This document shows, piece after piece, positions 8,578 through 18,900 of a DNA stretch of 44,997 nt (position 1 is the first letter of the stretch; each line of letters opens with the position of its first letter). The notes beneath the pieces were generated by a model. That model did not search any database, was not told the DNA's origin, and saw only the letters and a program-made list of their open reading frames with translations. The stretch is from Rhodoplanes serenus (GTDB lineage: Bacteria; Pseudomonadota; Alphaproteobacteria; Rhizobiales; Xanthobacteraceae): the NCBI GenBank assembly GCA_945861855.1, contig CAMAWG010000015.1, forward strand, positions 1 to 44,997, written 5' to 3'. The position numbers and the translations under genes are program-made.

Positions 8578-9098
8578 GACTGACCCCCTCGCTTGCTCAC
8601 ACCTTGGATCGTGCGAGGCCCGGGAGAGGAAGGCGAGCGGGCCGGAACAGGCGCGCGCTGGCGTTCGAGCTGCTCGCGCAGCTTGACGATCGTATCCTCG
8701 AGGTGGCGCAGGTCGCTGCGGTGAGCGTTTACCAGGTCGTCGATCCGCTGGCCGTTCTGGGCGGTGACGATATCCAGCCGCTCGCGCAAGGCCGCCGCCG
8801 TTGCCTTGATCTGCGCAACCTCGTCGGAGAAGCTGCGCTCGGCCGCCTGGACTGCAATATCCCTGGTGGTGCGCGAATTCTCCAGCTCTTCGCGCAGCAC
8901 CGCCGCAGCCTTGCGCAACTGCGAGATTTCGCTGTTGGAGTTCGTGGCGGCTTCTTGGATTGCCCGCTCCTTCTCGTAGCGGATCGTTTCCATCTGTTCG
9001 CGCAGCGCCGCAATGGTGTTGCGCAGGTCGCGGATTTCCTGTTGCGCCGTGCGCAATTCTTCAGAGTCGCGGTCAATCGCTGCAACACGTTCGACCAT
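8574..9098 (-). CDS. Coiled-coil protein translationally coupled to the adenylate cyclase
   Basis: The 174-residue soluble protein is almost entirely predicted alpha-helical coiled coil from about residue 10 to 150, with heptad-like Leu/Ile/Ala spacing (for example EIRDLRNTIAALREQ and LEDTIVKLREQLERQ). It ends in a Pro/Ser-rich disordered tail. No enzymatic motif is visible. ATG 9098 follows a GGAG site (GCGGAGCAGCA). Its stop codon overlaps the GTG start of the GAF-PAS cyclase, so the two are one operon and probably work together. The coiled coil might dimerise, anchor or tune the cyclase. I do not recognise a named family. Its coding quality is normal for the window. Confidence 0.8.
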   Translation of the reverse strand: MVERVAAIDRDSEELRTAQQEIRDLRNTIAALREQMETIRYEKERAIQEAATNSNSEISQLRKAAAVLREELENSRTTRDIAVQAAERSFSDEVAQIKATAAALRERLDIVTAQNGQRIDDLVNAHRSDLRHLEDTIVKLREQLERQRAPVPARSPSSPGPRTIQGVSKRGGQS

Positions 9099-9303
9099 TG
9101 CTGCTCCGCTTTCGACGCCGGATCTTTGGGCTTGTTACCGGCGGTCCGATGGTTGTGCCCGAAGTGTTACTTTAACCGGCCTGGAGACGCGTGCCAATCA
9201 TCCGTGGCTCAAACGGCCGCCGTGCTTGGGCGGCCGCCGCGATTATACAGGCATCCTTGTGAAATTAGTCCCGCACCGGGGGGGGGCACGATGCGATCCG
9301 AGA

Positions 9304-10167
9304 TCAGCGGCGTCCGCCTCCAGGCGCCATCGAGAACACGTCGTGCTCCATCGAGAACACGTTCGCATAGAGGGTGGCGATCCACAATTTTCCATCCTGA
9401 GTGACTTGAAGGTATCGCAAAGCATCGTCGATGTAGGGCCGCACCACCTGCCAGAAAAATTGCGGGTAATTCGCCCGCACATCGGCGGCGCTTTTGTATT
9501 TGAGCGCCTCGCTTATTCCTGTCTCACGGAACTCGTTGAACAGCGCGGACGTCTTGCGCAGATAGTTGATGTCCGCAAGCTGGCCGATCAGATCCGCCGC
9601 GCGCAGGAGGCCGGGAAAATCGCCGGTCTGTGCGTGCTGCTCGTCCTTGGGAACCGGGAAGCGCGTGTGTTCGATATTCGCCTCGATGATGAAGGTGTCG
9701 AGCTGGCTGAGCCCCACCTTGCCGAAGCGTTCGCGCACGAACAGCTTGGAGCGGGCGACGTGATACGGCGTCATCGATGCATCGGTCGAGCCGTCCGGCA
9801 CGCTGACCGTATCGCCGGCTTCATTGGTGACGTAGCGGCCGTTGCCGTCGCCGCGGCAAACGCTTCGGACATAGCCGATGTCGTGGCACAAAAGCGAGAC
9901 GGTGAAATGCAGCCATTCGCGCGGGGTCACGCCGCCGATGCTGATATGCCGGCCGCGCAGAATCTCCTGTCCCACCGTCGTGACCATGATCGTATGGTTG
10001 ACGTCGTGGTAGGCGGCATCGCTGTTTGCAATATTCTCGAGTGCGAGCCGCGCGACAAAGCCGATGATGTCCGGATAGCTCGGCTCGAGCATACCGTAGG
10101 TCCGCTCGTACATGAGCCGGAGTTCGTCCACAAAGGACTCGATAACGATCGTCGTGGGATTGAACAT
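9304..10167 (-). CDS. HD-domain phosphohydrolase, possible nucleotide phosphodiesterase
   Basis: The 287-residue protein (from ATG 10167) has YHDVNHT at residues 53-59 and LCHDIGYV around 93-100. These supply His and HD metal ligands about 40 residues apart, as in HD-superfamily phosphohydrolases. The Y-H-D-x-x-H arrangement also resembles the first metal motif of class I cyclic-nucleotide phosphodiesterases (Y-H-N-x-x-H). Further His residues occur downstream (PYHVARSK, IEHTRFP). No signal peptide is present. An in-frame GTG start at 10251 would add 28 residues of poor quality, so I prefer 10167. It sits next to the cAMP-producing operon in the same orientation, so degradation of a cyclic nucleotide is plausible but inferred from motifs and context only. 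Confidence 0.8.
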   Translation of the reverse strand: MFNPTTIVIESFVDELRLMYERTYGMLEPSYPDIIGFVARLALENIANSDAAYHDVNHTIMVTTVGQEILRGRHISIGGVTPREWLHFTVSLLCHDIGYVRSVCRGDGNGRYVTNEAGDTVSVPDGSTDASMTPYHVARSKLFVRERFGKVGLSQLDTFIIEANIEHTRFPVPKDEQHAQTGDFPGLLRAADLIGQLADINYLRKTSALFNEFRETGISEALKYKSAADVRANYPQFFWQVVRPYIDDALRYLQVTQDGKLWIATLYANVFSMEHDVFSMAPGGGRR

Positions 10168-10674
10168 CTGGGTCGCCTGACAGCAACTCGTCGAATGAAA
10201 ATACGCGCTCTGGAGTGCGACCCTTCCACGAAGAGCGCTGGCGATGGCCACATTGGATGCTATCTAGGGTGGCAAGCCTTGGCTAGGCCATTCCAGCCGA
10301 TATGAGCGAGGGGGCGGATCGGTGGCCCGCGTCATCTCAAATTGAATTTGCCCGAATTGAGCGGAGCTTCAAGCCCGCCGGCCTGACGATGGACACAGCC
10401 GTCATGACCCCTCTCGGAGAGAGCATCCGGTCTTACCACCTGCCCCACTCCCCCGTTTCTTCGGCCCTCTGGAGCGGGTGCGGGCGGTCGCCCCAAGGTG
10501 AACAAATCATTGCGCCCCCCGATCGAATTGATTCCTTATAGCTAACAAGTCGTTGATGAATTTTTCTTGGTTCCAATAATAAAATTTTGAAACATCTTCG
10601 GTACGTTGCGGCCTGATCGAAAATTTGTCGGCGCGTTCGCAATCGAATTGCGCCCAGAGCAGGTTGAGGCGGCC
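10168..10674. other. Gene-free interval with an AT-rich patch
   Basis: No credible reading frame was found between the HD-domain gene (leftward) and the FecR-domain gene (rightward). Short frames here have no ribosome-binding site and poor composition. The right-hand part (about 10515-10600) is strikingly AT-rich for this genome and probably holds the promoter of the FecR/CHASE2 pair. The rest shows nothing I can name. Confidence 0.5.
10553..10582 (+). promoter_or_regulatory. Putative promoter upstream of the FecR-domain gene
   Basis: TTGATG (10553-10558) is followed after 18 bp by TAATAA (10577-10582). This is a weak match to sigma-70 boxes, inside the only AT-rich stretch of the interval and about 90 bp ahead of the ATG at 10675. 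It is suggestive only. Confidence 0.3.
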
Positions 10675-11613
10675 ATGTTCGACAGAATCAGAGCTTTTTG
10701 TGCATCGTTGCTGTTGGCGACGCTCGCTGTCTTCTACGCAGGATCGGGAGTGATCGCGCAGGATGGTGTCTGGCGCGTTAGCAAGTCGTCCGGGGACGTG
10801 TCGGTAACGCCTTCCGGCGGCGAGCAGACCGCGCTCATCCAAGGCACCGTCGTAAATCCCGGCGACAGCGTCCGCACCGGCCAGAACGGCCGGGTGCTTC
10901 TGATGCGCGGCCAGGAGACGATATTGATCTCGCCGAACTCGGTCATCGGCATCCCGGCAGAGAAGAAAGAAAGCCTCTCGACGACCATCATTCAGCAGGC
11001 CGGTTCGATCCTGCTCGACGTGGAAAAGCGCAACGTCAAGCACTTCTCCGTCGAGACGCCGTATCTCGCCGCCGTCGTGAAGGGCACGCAGTTCCGCGTC
11101 ACGGTCGGCAACACCGAGTCCCGCGTTGATGTGCTCAAGGGCCAGGTCGAGGTAGCGGATTTCAAGTCCGGCCAATACGCGCTGGTTCGGCCGGACCAGG
11201 CGGCGAAGGTTTCGGTTCAAGGGCCGGGCGGTCTGGCTCTGAGCGGCTCCGGCGCGTTGAGCCTCATCCAGCAGGGCACGCCCCGTAAATCGTCGGTCAC
11301 ACCCGTGGCGCTTTCCAAGGAAGTCGTCCCGGCTTCCGATAGCCGGCCGAAGGCAGAGCCGGTCCGCGTCGCGTCGGCGATGGGTGAAGTCCAAGCGGCC
11401 GCCACGTCGTGGAGCGCGCCGCCGAGCAAGGATAGCGGATGGACCTCCGGCTTCCCCTCATGGAGCAAGGGATTCCTTGGCTCCAGCGGCAAGGGCAATA
11501 GCAACGAGGACTACATGCTTGCCGCTGCCCTTTCCTGTGCAGTGGGTTTTGTCGTCGCGATCGCCGTCGGCACTCAACGGCGAAGGAAAGACAAGAAGCT
11601 CGCGAAGGGCTGA
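10675..11613 (+). CDS. FecR-domain protein with signal peptide and C-terminal membrane anchor
   Basis: From ATG 10675 (GAGG ten bases upstream) the product has 312 residues. It has a hydrophobic signal segment (residues 4-28, ending near GSGVIAQ). A FecR domain follows at about 45-150, containing VNPGDSVRTGQNGRVLLM and ETPYLAAVVKGTQFRV. A Pro/Ser-rich linker leads to a C-terminal transmembrane helix (AAALSCAVGFVVAIAV) and a basic tail RRRKDKK. FecR domains of this kind are periplasmic and often accompany CHASE2 receptors. The next gene, 54 bp downstream, encodes a CHASE2 protein, so the pair probably forms one envelope sensor. Frames starting at 10606 add residues without signal-peptide character and were not used. 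Confidence 0.87.
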   Translation: MFDRIRAFCASLLLATLAVFYAGSGVIAQDGVWRVSKSSGDVSVTPSGGEQTALIQGTVVNPGDSVRTGQNGRVLLMRGQETILISPNSVIGIPAEKKESLSTTIIQQAGSILLDVEKRNVKHFSVETPYLAAVVKGTQFRVTVGNTESRVDVLKGQVEVADFKSGQYALVRPDQAAKVSVQGPGGLALSGSGALSLIQQGTPRKSSVTPVALSKEVVPASDSRPKAEPVRVASAMGEVQAAATSWSAPPSKDSGWTSGFPSWSKGFLGSSGKGNSNEDYMLAAALSCAVGFVVAIAVGTQRRRKDKKLAKG

Positions 11614-11667
11614 CGCGACGGCTGTCTGGCAAGACCGCCTCATCGGGCGCCGCTGTTCTGGAGTCCG

Positions 11668-14466
11668 ATGACGGCGGCTGGGGGTGGGGTGAAACGGTAT
11701 CGACCGCATATTCTCGTGTCGTGCGTCCTGGCGATCGTTCTGCTCACCGGGACGCACAGGGCGTTGCAAAACGCGTTGACCGATATGCGGTTTGGCTGGT
11801 TTCCCCGCCAGGCCAGCGGCGAAATCGTCCTGGTGGCAATCGACTCGCCTTCGATCGACCGGTTCGGAGTCTGGCCCTGGCCCCGGCAGAAGCATGCGGA
11901 GCTGATCGGCAAGCTTGAGCGCGCCGGCGCGAGCGACATCGTGTTCGACGTCGATTTCAGCTCGACGTCGAATCCGGCCTCCGACCAGGCATTTGCCGAA
12001 GCCCTCCAGCGGGCCGGTGGATCGGTCGTCCTGCCGGCCTTCAAGCAATTGGTGGGGCAGGGCGGGAGCAAGACGATCCACGTCAATCGTCCCCTGCCGC
12101 AATTCGACATGCACGCTTGGTCGGCGATCGTGAATGTCGCGGTCGAGCCGGACGGCCTGGTGCGGCGCTATCCGTTCGGTGAACTGCTGGATGGCAAGTT
12201 CCTGCCCTCCGTCGGTGCGCTGCTGGCGGGCCAGCACAAGAGCGAGGAAGCGCCGCTCCGGATCGATTTCAGCATCCAGACCGACTCGCTGCCGACGGTC
12301 TCCTATGTGGATGTCATGCGGGACGACCCCGCGGCTATCCAACGCCTCAAGCACAAGAAGGTCATCGTCGGCGCCACGGCGATCGAACTCGGCGACCGGT
12401 TCAGCGTGCCGAACGGCCGTGTCATTCCCGGTCCCAAGCTGCAGATGCTGGCGGCGGAATCGATCCTGCAAGGCCGTGTGCTGCGCACCGCCTCCGACGT
12501 TACCACCTTGGGCGGCCTCGGCTTCATCGTCGTTCTCATGGTGATGATGTGGCGGCGCCTTGCCGCCAGCTTGCGGGTTCTGGTCCTGGTGAGCATGGCG
12601 GCCGCGGCCGAGGCGAGCGCCATGCTGCTGCAGGCGGAACTCGCCATCATTCTCGATACCTCGCTCTGGCATCTGGCCATCGCCGCCTATCTCGCCGCCA
12701 TGGCGCTCGACGAGATCGATTTCCGCAGCCTGTTGGGCGGCGTCGCGGAAAAGCGCTTTCAGCAGATCGCCATGTCGCTCGGCGATGGCCTGGTGTGCGC
12801 CGACCAGCACAACATGATCACGGTCTGGAATCCGGGAGCCGTGGCGATTTTCGGTCACAGCGCCGAGGAAATGATCGGCCAGCCGTTCGACCGGATTTGC
12901 ACCCTGGGCGATGGGCAATGTGCGCCGCTCCCGGCTTTCGACCTGCCGCTCGGCGCGCTCCAGGCATCCGGCGGGAAGGTCGTGGAGTTCGAAGGCCGCC
13001 GGAAGAACGGTGAGGTCTTCCCGCTGGAAGCCTGCTTCTCCAAGTGGCAGGGGGTCGAAGGCTTCCAGTATGGCGCGGTGATGCGCGACATCTCCGAGCG
13101 GAAACGCGAAGCGGAGAGGATCCAGTATCTGGCGGAGCACGACACACTGACGGACCTCGCCAACCGCAACACGCTGTACGAGCACCTGGGCGCCAAGTTT
13201 GCTGAGGCACAAGCAGAGCAGGCCAAGGTTACGCTGCTGGTGCTCGACCTCGACAAATTCAAGCAGATCAACGACACGATGGGCCACGCTTGCGGCGACC
13301 AACTGCTCTGCGCCGTCGCCCGGCGGCTCACCGCCTTGGTCGAGGGCGCCGGCCTGGTCGCCCGCTTGAGCGGCGACGAATTCGCCATCGTCATGAGCGG
13401 CGATGACGTGGTGGACCGCGCGGCAAAGCTCTCCGAGCGGATGTCGCTTGCGTTCGGAAAGCTTCCTTTCTCCATCGGCGACCGGCAAATTCGGATCAAC
13501 GTCAGCATCGGCGTGGCGGTCTATCCGGACCATTGCGCGACGGCGGACGAGCTCTTCGGCAATGCCGACCTCGCGCTCTACCGGGCCAAGGCCGCCGGCC
13601 GCGGCCGGTGCGTGTTTTTCGAGCGCGGGATCAGGGACGAACTGGAAGCGCGGCTGTCGCTGGAAGCCGAACTGGGGCGGGCCGTCGAACGCAAGGAGCT
13701 GGAGCTCTTCTATCAGCCGCAGCTCAGCCTCAAGGATGGCAAGCTGGCGGGCGCGGAAGCTCTTATTCGCTGGCGGCATCCTGACCGCGGCGTCGTTTCG
13801 CCCGCCGATTTCATGCCGCTCGTGAATGCGTCCTCGATTTCGGACCGGATCGCGCGTTGGGTGATGGAAACCGCCTGCAGGCAAGGCCGTCTCTGGCAGC
13901 AGAAGGGCCATGACGTCCGCCTCGGCGTCAATCTCTCGCCGTCGCAGCTCCAGTCAGGCGATCTTGCGGCGGCTGTCGGGGCGATGCTGCAGGATACGGG
14001 CTTCTCACCCTCGCTGCTCGAACTGGAGGTAACGGAAGATATCCTGCTGGAGGACGACGAGGCGGCGCTCGAGACCTTCCGGCGGATCCAGAGTCTCGGG
14101 GTCCATATCGCGTTCGACGACTTCGGCACCGGCTATGCCAGCCTCACCTATCTGAAGAAATTTCCCCTCGACCGGCTCAAGATCGACAAGTCCTTTGTCC
14201 GTGAATTGCGGGCGGATTCCGACGACGCCGCGATCGTCGGCTGTACGATCAATCTGGGCAAGCTTCTGGGCCTTTCGGTCATAGCCGAAGGCATCGAGGA
14301 TCTTGCCACGGCCGATCTGCTCCGGAGCATGGGGTGCGAGGAGGGACAGGGGTACTATTTCGGCCCTGCCATGCCCGCCGCGGAATTCGAACGGAGATTC
14401 CTGTCGCAGGACGCCCCGCATTCTGCGAGCATGATTGGCACGCAACCGGCCGCCACCGCAGCCTAG
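11668..14466 (+). CDS. CHASE2-PAS-GGDEF-EAL protein, c-di-GMP turnover
   Basis: The 932-residue inner-membrane protein starts at ATG 11668 behind GGAG. It has an N-terminal TM helix (13-30), a periplasmic CHASE2 domain (about 40-270, with VAIDSPSIDRFGVWPWPR), two or three TM helices (280-350), a PAS domain (about 360-475), a GGDEF domain (about 485-645) and an EAL domain (about 655-910). The diguanylate cyclase signature is SGDEF (568-572), an active-type variant. The phosphodiesterase signature EALIRW is present, as are DDFGTGYASL, KIDKSFV and IAEGIED, so both activities could be functional. Together with the preceding FecR protein it likely converts an envelope signal into a change of c-di-GMP. 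No I-site (RxxD) was noted before SGDEF. Confidence 0.93.
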   Translation: MTAAGGGVKRYRPHILVSCVLAIVLLTGTHRALQNALTDMRFGWFPRQASGEIVLVAIDSPSIDRFGVWPWPRQKHAELIGKLERAGASDIVFDVDFSSTSNPASDQAFAEALQRAGGSVVLPAFKQLVGQGGSKTIHVNRPLPQFDMHAWSAIVNVAVEPDGLVRRYPFGELLDGKFLPSVGALLAGQHKSEEAPLRIDFSIQTDSLPTVSYVDVMRDDPAAIQRLKHKKVIVGATAIELGDRFSVPNGRVIPGPKLQMLAAESILQGRVLRTASDVTTLGGLGFIVVLMVMMWRRLAASLRVLVLVSMAAAAEASAMLLQAELAIILDTSLWHLAIAAYLAAMALDEIDFRSLLGGVAEKRFQQIAMSLGDGLVCADQHNMITVWNPGAVAIFGHSAEEMIGQPFDRICTLGDGQCAPLPAFDLPLGALQASGGKVVEFEGRRKNGEVFPLEACFSKWQGVEGFQYGAVMRDISERKREAERIQYLAEHDTLTDLANRNTLYEHLGAKFAEAQAEQAKVTLLVLDLDKFKQINDTMGHACGDQLLCAVARRLTALVEGAGLVARLSGDEFAIVMSGDDVVDRAAKLSERMSLAFGKLPFSIGDRQIRINVSIGVAVYPDHCATADELFGNADLALYRAKAAGRGRCVFFERGIRDELEARLSLEAELGRAVERKELELFYQPQLSLKDGKLAGAEALIRWRHPDRGVVSPADFMPLVNASSISDRIARWVMETACRQGRLWQQKGHDVRLGVNLSPSQLQSGDLAAAVGAMLQDTGFSPSLLELEVTEDILLEDDEAALETFRRIQSLGVHIAFDDFGTGYASLTYLKKFPLDRLKIDKSFVRELRADSDDAAIVGCTINLGKLLGLSVIAEGIEDLATADLLRSMGCEEGQGYYFGPAMPAAEFERRFLSQDAPHSASMIGTQPAATAA

Positions 14467-14639
14467 ACACGCTGCTCCGGTTGGCGTCGGCTGGCTGGGA
14501 AAATCGGTCCTGCGGGGAACGGAACGCCGTGCGGGCGCGTTGAAGGGGCCGCTGTAAGGAAAACTCTCTCTTTGGATTGCGGGTCTGGTGCCCGCGCGTT
14601 CCAGCAATTAATTGCGATGCTTGATGTGCCGGGTCTTCG

Positions 14640-15788
14640 ATGAAACTTTTTGAATGTCAGCATTGCGGGCAACCGCTTTATTTCGAGAACACCCGCTGTG
14701 AGAGCTGCGGCCGCAATCTCGGCTATTTGCCCGGCAACGCGACGATCAGCGCCCTGGAGGAGGGCAAACGCGGGTTTCGCGCCTTGGCGGAGCGCAAGGG
14801 CCGCTACCGCTATTGCGCCAACGCGCAGCTCAGCGCCTGCAACTGGCTGGTTTCGGTGGACAGCGACGAGCAATTCTGCGCCGCCTGCCGCCACAACCGG
14901 ATGATCCCCGATCTGTCCCAATCCGAGAACCAAGCCAACTGGCGCCGGATCGAGCTCGCCAAGCATCGGCTGTTCTACACGCTGCTCAAGCTCCGGCTGC
15001 CGTTGAAGACCAAGCTGGAGGAGCCGGAGCACGGGCTGGCGTTCGACTTCCTGGCCTCGGCGCCGCCCCACAGCGAGCCGGCCGAGCCGGTGATGACCGG
15101 TCACGAACAGGGGCTCATCACCATCAATCTCGCCGAGGCCGACGATTCCGAGCGCGAGCGCATGCGGCGGCAGATGGGCGAGCCCTACCGGACGCTGCTC
15201 GGCCACTTCCGCCACGAGATCGCGCATTACTACTGGGACCGTCTGGTGCGGGATGCGCCCGGCATCGAAGCCTTCCGGCAGTTGTTCGGTGACGAGCGCG
15301 AGGACTACGGCGCGGCGCTGCAGCGGCACTACGCCAACGGGCCGCCGCCGGATTGGCAGGAGCGCTTCGTCTCCACCTACGCCAGCACCCATCCTTGGGA
15401 GGATTGGGCCGAGACCTGGGCGCATTACTTCCACATGGTCGATACGCTCGAAACCGCATCCGCGTTCGGCATGCGGGTGCGTCCGCGCGTGACCAAGGGC
15501 GCCGATCTTTCGACCGCGATCGACTTCGATCCGCACAGCGCGAGCCTGGATCGGATCGTCGACTCCTGGTTGCCGCTGACCTTCGCGGTCAACTCGATCA
15601 ACCGAAGCATGGGCATGGCGGATCTCTATCCGTTCGTGCTGGCGCCGCCGGTCATCGTCAAGCTGTCGTTCATCCATGACCGGATTCATGCGGCGGCCGG
15701 CCCGCGCCGCGCCGATATGGGCCGCGGGGCCCTCCGCGCCGTGATCGCCGGCCTCAAACGCGGCGTGGTCTCTCCGGACCGAGCCTAG
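14640..15788 (+). CDS. Zinc-ribbon zincin-like metallopeptidase (COG4307 type)
   Basis: The 382-residue cytoplasmic protein begins with a zinc ribbon (CQHCG at 6-10, CESCG about 16 residues later), with further Cys residues in CNW and CAACR. A zincin active site HEIAHYYW lies near residue 193. The HExxH core predicts a zinc protease. The family is usually annotated as putative zinc-binding metallopeptidase and its substrate is unknown. Length is normal. It is followed 125 bp later by the transglutaminase/ATP-grasp genes in the same direction. These families frequently occur together, so I treat it as part of that module. The start ATG 14640 has no clear Shine-Dalgarno, but an N-terminal zinc ribbon beginning at residue 6 supports it. 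Confidence 0.87.
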   Translation: MKLFECQHCGQPLYFENTRCESCGRNLGYLPGNATISALEEGKRGFRALAERKGRYRYCANAQLSACNWLVSVDSDEQFCAACRHNRMIPDLSQSENQANWRRIELAKHRLFYTLLKLRLPLKTKLEEPEHGLAFDFLASAPPHSEPAEPVMTGHEQGLITINLAEADDSERERMRRQMGEPYRTLLGHFRHEIAHYYWDRLVRDAPGIEAFRQLFGDEREDYGAALQRHYANGPPPDWQERFVSTYASTHPWEDWAETWAHYFHMVDTLETASAFGMRVRPRVTKGADLSTAIDFDPHSASLDRIVDSWLPLTFAVNSINRSMGMADLYPFVLAPPVIVKLSFIHDRIHAAAGPRRADMGRGALRAVIAGLKRGVVSPDRA

Positions 15789-15794
15789 CCGCTT

Positions 15795-15813
15795 GGAATT
15801 CCTATTGAATTCC
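15795..15813. promoter_or_regulatory. Perfect GGAATTC/GAATTCC inverted repeat, possible operator
   Basis: GGAATTC (15795-15801), five bases, then GAATTCC (15807-15813) lies directly after the stop of the zinc peptidase gene and about 100 bp before the transglutaminase start. The local AT content is higher than its surroundings. It could be a dimeric regulator site or a small terminator stem, and no family can be named. Confidence 0.3.
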
Positions 15814-15913
15814 TGAGACTTCGGATAAGCTTGGGCCGCCGCCGGGCCCCAGGCGCGGCCTGAAACTTGCATCGCCTTGGGCGCTCATTCGGGCAGCGGA
15901 GAAGCCCCTTCCC

Positions 15914-18900
15914 ATGTCGGTCCTCGTCGGTCTCCAGCACATCACGAAGTATCGGTACGACCGCCCCGTCGTGCTCGGACCGCAAGTCATCCGGCTGCGG
16001 CCCGCGCCGCACTGCCGGACGGCCATCCGCAGCTATTCGCTGAAGGTCACGCCGGCCCAGCACTTCGTGAACTGGCAGCAGGACCCGAACGGAAATTGGC
16101 TTGCCCGGTTCGTGTTTCCGGAGCGCACCACCGAGTTCAGCATCAGCGTCGATTTGCTGGCCGACATGTCGGTGATCAATCCGTTCGATTTCTTCGTCGA
16201 TCCGGTGGCCACCAACTATCCGTTCGTCTATCCGGGCGAGTTCGACGAGGAGCTTGCGCCCTATCTCACCAGGGAGCCGGTAGGCCCCAAGCTGACCGAA
16301 TATCTGAAGTCGCTGCCGCGCAAGCAGCAGAGCATCATCGACTTCATCGTCGCCCTCAATCAGCGGCTGCAGAGCGACATCCGCTATCTGGTCCGGATGG
16401 ACCCGGGCGTGCAGACGACCGAGGACACGCTGACGCTCAAGTCCGGCTCATGCCGCGACTCGGCCTGGCTGCTGGTGCAGGTTCTGCGGCATCTCGGCCT
16501 CGCGTCGCGTTTCGTGTCGGGCTATCTGATTCAGTTGACCTCCGACCTGAAGGCGCTCGACGGGCCGGCCGGCACGGCCAAGGATTTCACCGATCTGCAC
16601 GCCTGGACCGAGGTGTATCTGCCCGGCGCCGGCTGGGTCGGCATGGACCCCACATCCGGGCTGCTGACCGGCGAGGGACACATCCCTCTCGCCGCGACGC
16701 CGCACTACCAGGCGGCCGCGCCGATCAGCGGCGGCGTCGAGGCGGCCAAGGTCGAGTTCTCCTTCGAGATGAAGATCGAGCGCGTCGATGAGAAGCCGCG
16801 CGTCACCTATCCGTTTTCCGAGGAGGCATGGATCGCCCTCGACGCGCTGGGCGAGCGGGTCGATGCCGATCTGACAAAGAACGATGTCCGGCTCACCATG
16901 GGCGGCGAGCCCACCTTCGTCTCGGTCGACGACTACGAGACGGCGGAATGGAACACCGCTGCGCTCGGGCCCGCGAAGCGCATCCTGGCCGACAAGCTGA
17001 TCCGCCGCCTGAGCGACAAGTTCGCGCCGGGCGGGCTTATCCATCACGGGCAGGGCAAGTGGTATCCCGGTGAGCCACTGCCGCGCTGGGCGTTCGCGCT
17101 GTTCTGGCGCGGCGACGGCAAGCCGATCTGGCAGAACCCCGCGCTGATCGCGGCGGAAAAGCCGGAACAGGAAAAATCCGGGCGCAAGGTGTCGGCCGAC
17201 GAGGCGCACCGCTTCACCGAGGGGCTTGCCGGCCGTCTCGGCATCACCACCGATCACGTCCTGCCGGCCTTCGAGGACCCGGCCGAGCGGATGCTGAAGG
17301 AGGGTGCGCTTCCGCACAACATCGATCCGGGCGATCCGAAGATCGACGATCCCGTCGAGCGCGCCCGCATCATGCGCGAATTCGAGAAGCATCTGTCGGC
17401 GCCCACCGGCTACGTGCTGCCGGTGCAGCGCTGGGGCGCGCAGGCAGGCGGCGGCTGGATCAGCGAGATCTGGCAGACGCGCCGCCGCAGGCTTTTCCTC
17501 GTGCCCGGAGATTCGCCGATCGGCTTCCGGCTGCCGCTCAATTCGTTGCCGCATATCAAGCCGATCGACGAGCCGCATCTCGTCCCGGCCGATACGTTCG
17601 CGGAGCGCGGCGCGCTGCCCGATCCGGCCGCAATGGCGCGCGCGTTCGCCGGCATCGACCGGACCAAGCCGCCCGCCACGGCTGCACGCGGACCGAAGTG
17701 GCCCACCTGGAAACCCGCGCCCGCTCAGCCTGCGCCGGTTCAGCGCAAGCCCATTCCGGTGCGCACCGCGCTTGCGGTCGAGCCGCGCGAAGGCCGCCTC
17801 TGCGTGTTCATGCCGCCGATCGAGAAGCTCGAGGATTATCTCGAACTGCTCGCCGCGGTCGAGGCGACGGCCGCGGAGCTCAACCTGCCGCTTCATATCG
17901 AAGGCTATCTGCCGCCGTTCGACCCGCGGCTCAATGTGATCAGGGTCACCCCCGATCCCGGCGTCATCGAGGTCAACATCCATCCGGCGGCATCCTGGCG
18001 CGACGCGGTCGATGTGACGCGCACGGTGTACGAGGAGGCGCGGCTGTGCCGGCTTGGCGCCGACAAGTTCATGATCGACGGCCGCCACACCGGCACCGGC
18101 GGCGGCAACCATGTCGTGCTTGGCGGGCAGTCCGCAGCGGACAGTCCGTTCCTGCGCCGCCCCGATCTCCTGAAGAGCCTGATCCTCTATTTCCAGCGGC
18201 ATCCCTCGCTGACCTATCTGTTCTCGGGCCTGTTCATCGGCCCGACCAGTCAGGCGCCGCGCGTCGACGAGGCGCGCCACGATCTGCTCTACGAACTGGA
18301 CATCGCGCTGTCGCTGATCCCGGCGCCGGGGCAGGGCGAAGCGCCGCGGCCGTGGCTGGTCGACCGCCTGCTCCGCAACCTCCTGATCGACGTCACCGGC
18401 AACACCCATCGCGCCGAGATCTGCATCGACAAGCTGTTCTCGCCGGACGGTCCGACCGGAAGGCTCGGTCTGGTCGAGTTTCGCTCGTTCGAGATGCCGC
18501 CGGACGCGCGGATGAGCCTGGCGCAACAGCTTCTCCTTCGGGCGCTGGTGGCGTGGTTCTGGCGCGAGCCGCAGCACGGTCCGCTGGTCCGCTGGGGCAC
18601 CGCGCTGCACGACCGTTTCATGCTGGGGCATTTCGTCTGGGAGGATTTCCTGGGCGTGCTCCGCGATCTGCGCCAGGCCGGCTATGCCTTCGATCCGGTC
18701 TGGTTCGATGCGCAGCGTGAATTCCGTTTTCCCTTCTACGGCTCGGTCAGCCACGGCGGCGTGCAGCTCGAATTCCGGCATGCGCTCGAGCCCTGGCACG
18801 TTCTGGGCGAGGAGGGCGGCGCCGGGGGTACCGCGCGTTTCGTCGATTCCTCGGTCGAGCGTTTGCAGGTCCGGGTCGAAGGTCTCAATCCGGCGCGTCA

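Noticed and set aside
6337-8583. 748-residue open frame on the + strand
   Set aside because: It is antisense to the GAF-PAS adenylate cyclase and has no ribosome-binding site or domain.
11458-13911. 817-residue open frame on the - strand
   Set aside because: It is antisense to the FecR/CHASE2 genes and spans two genes that are well supported on the + strand.
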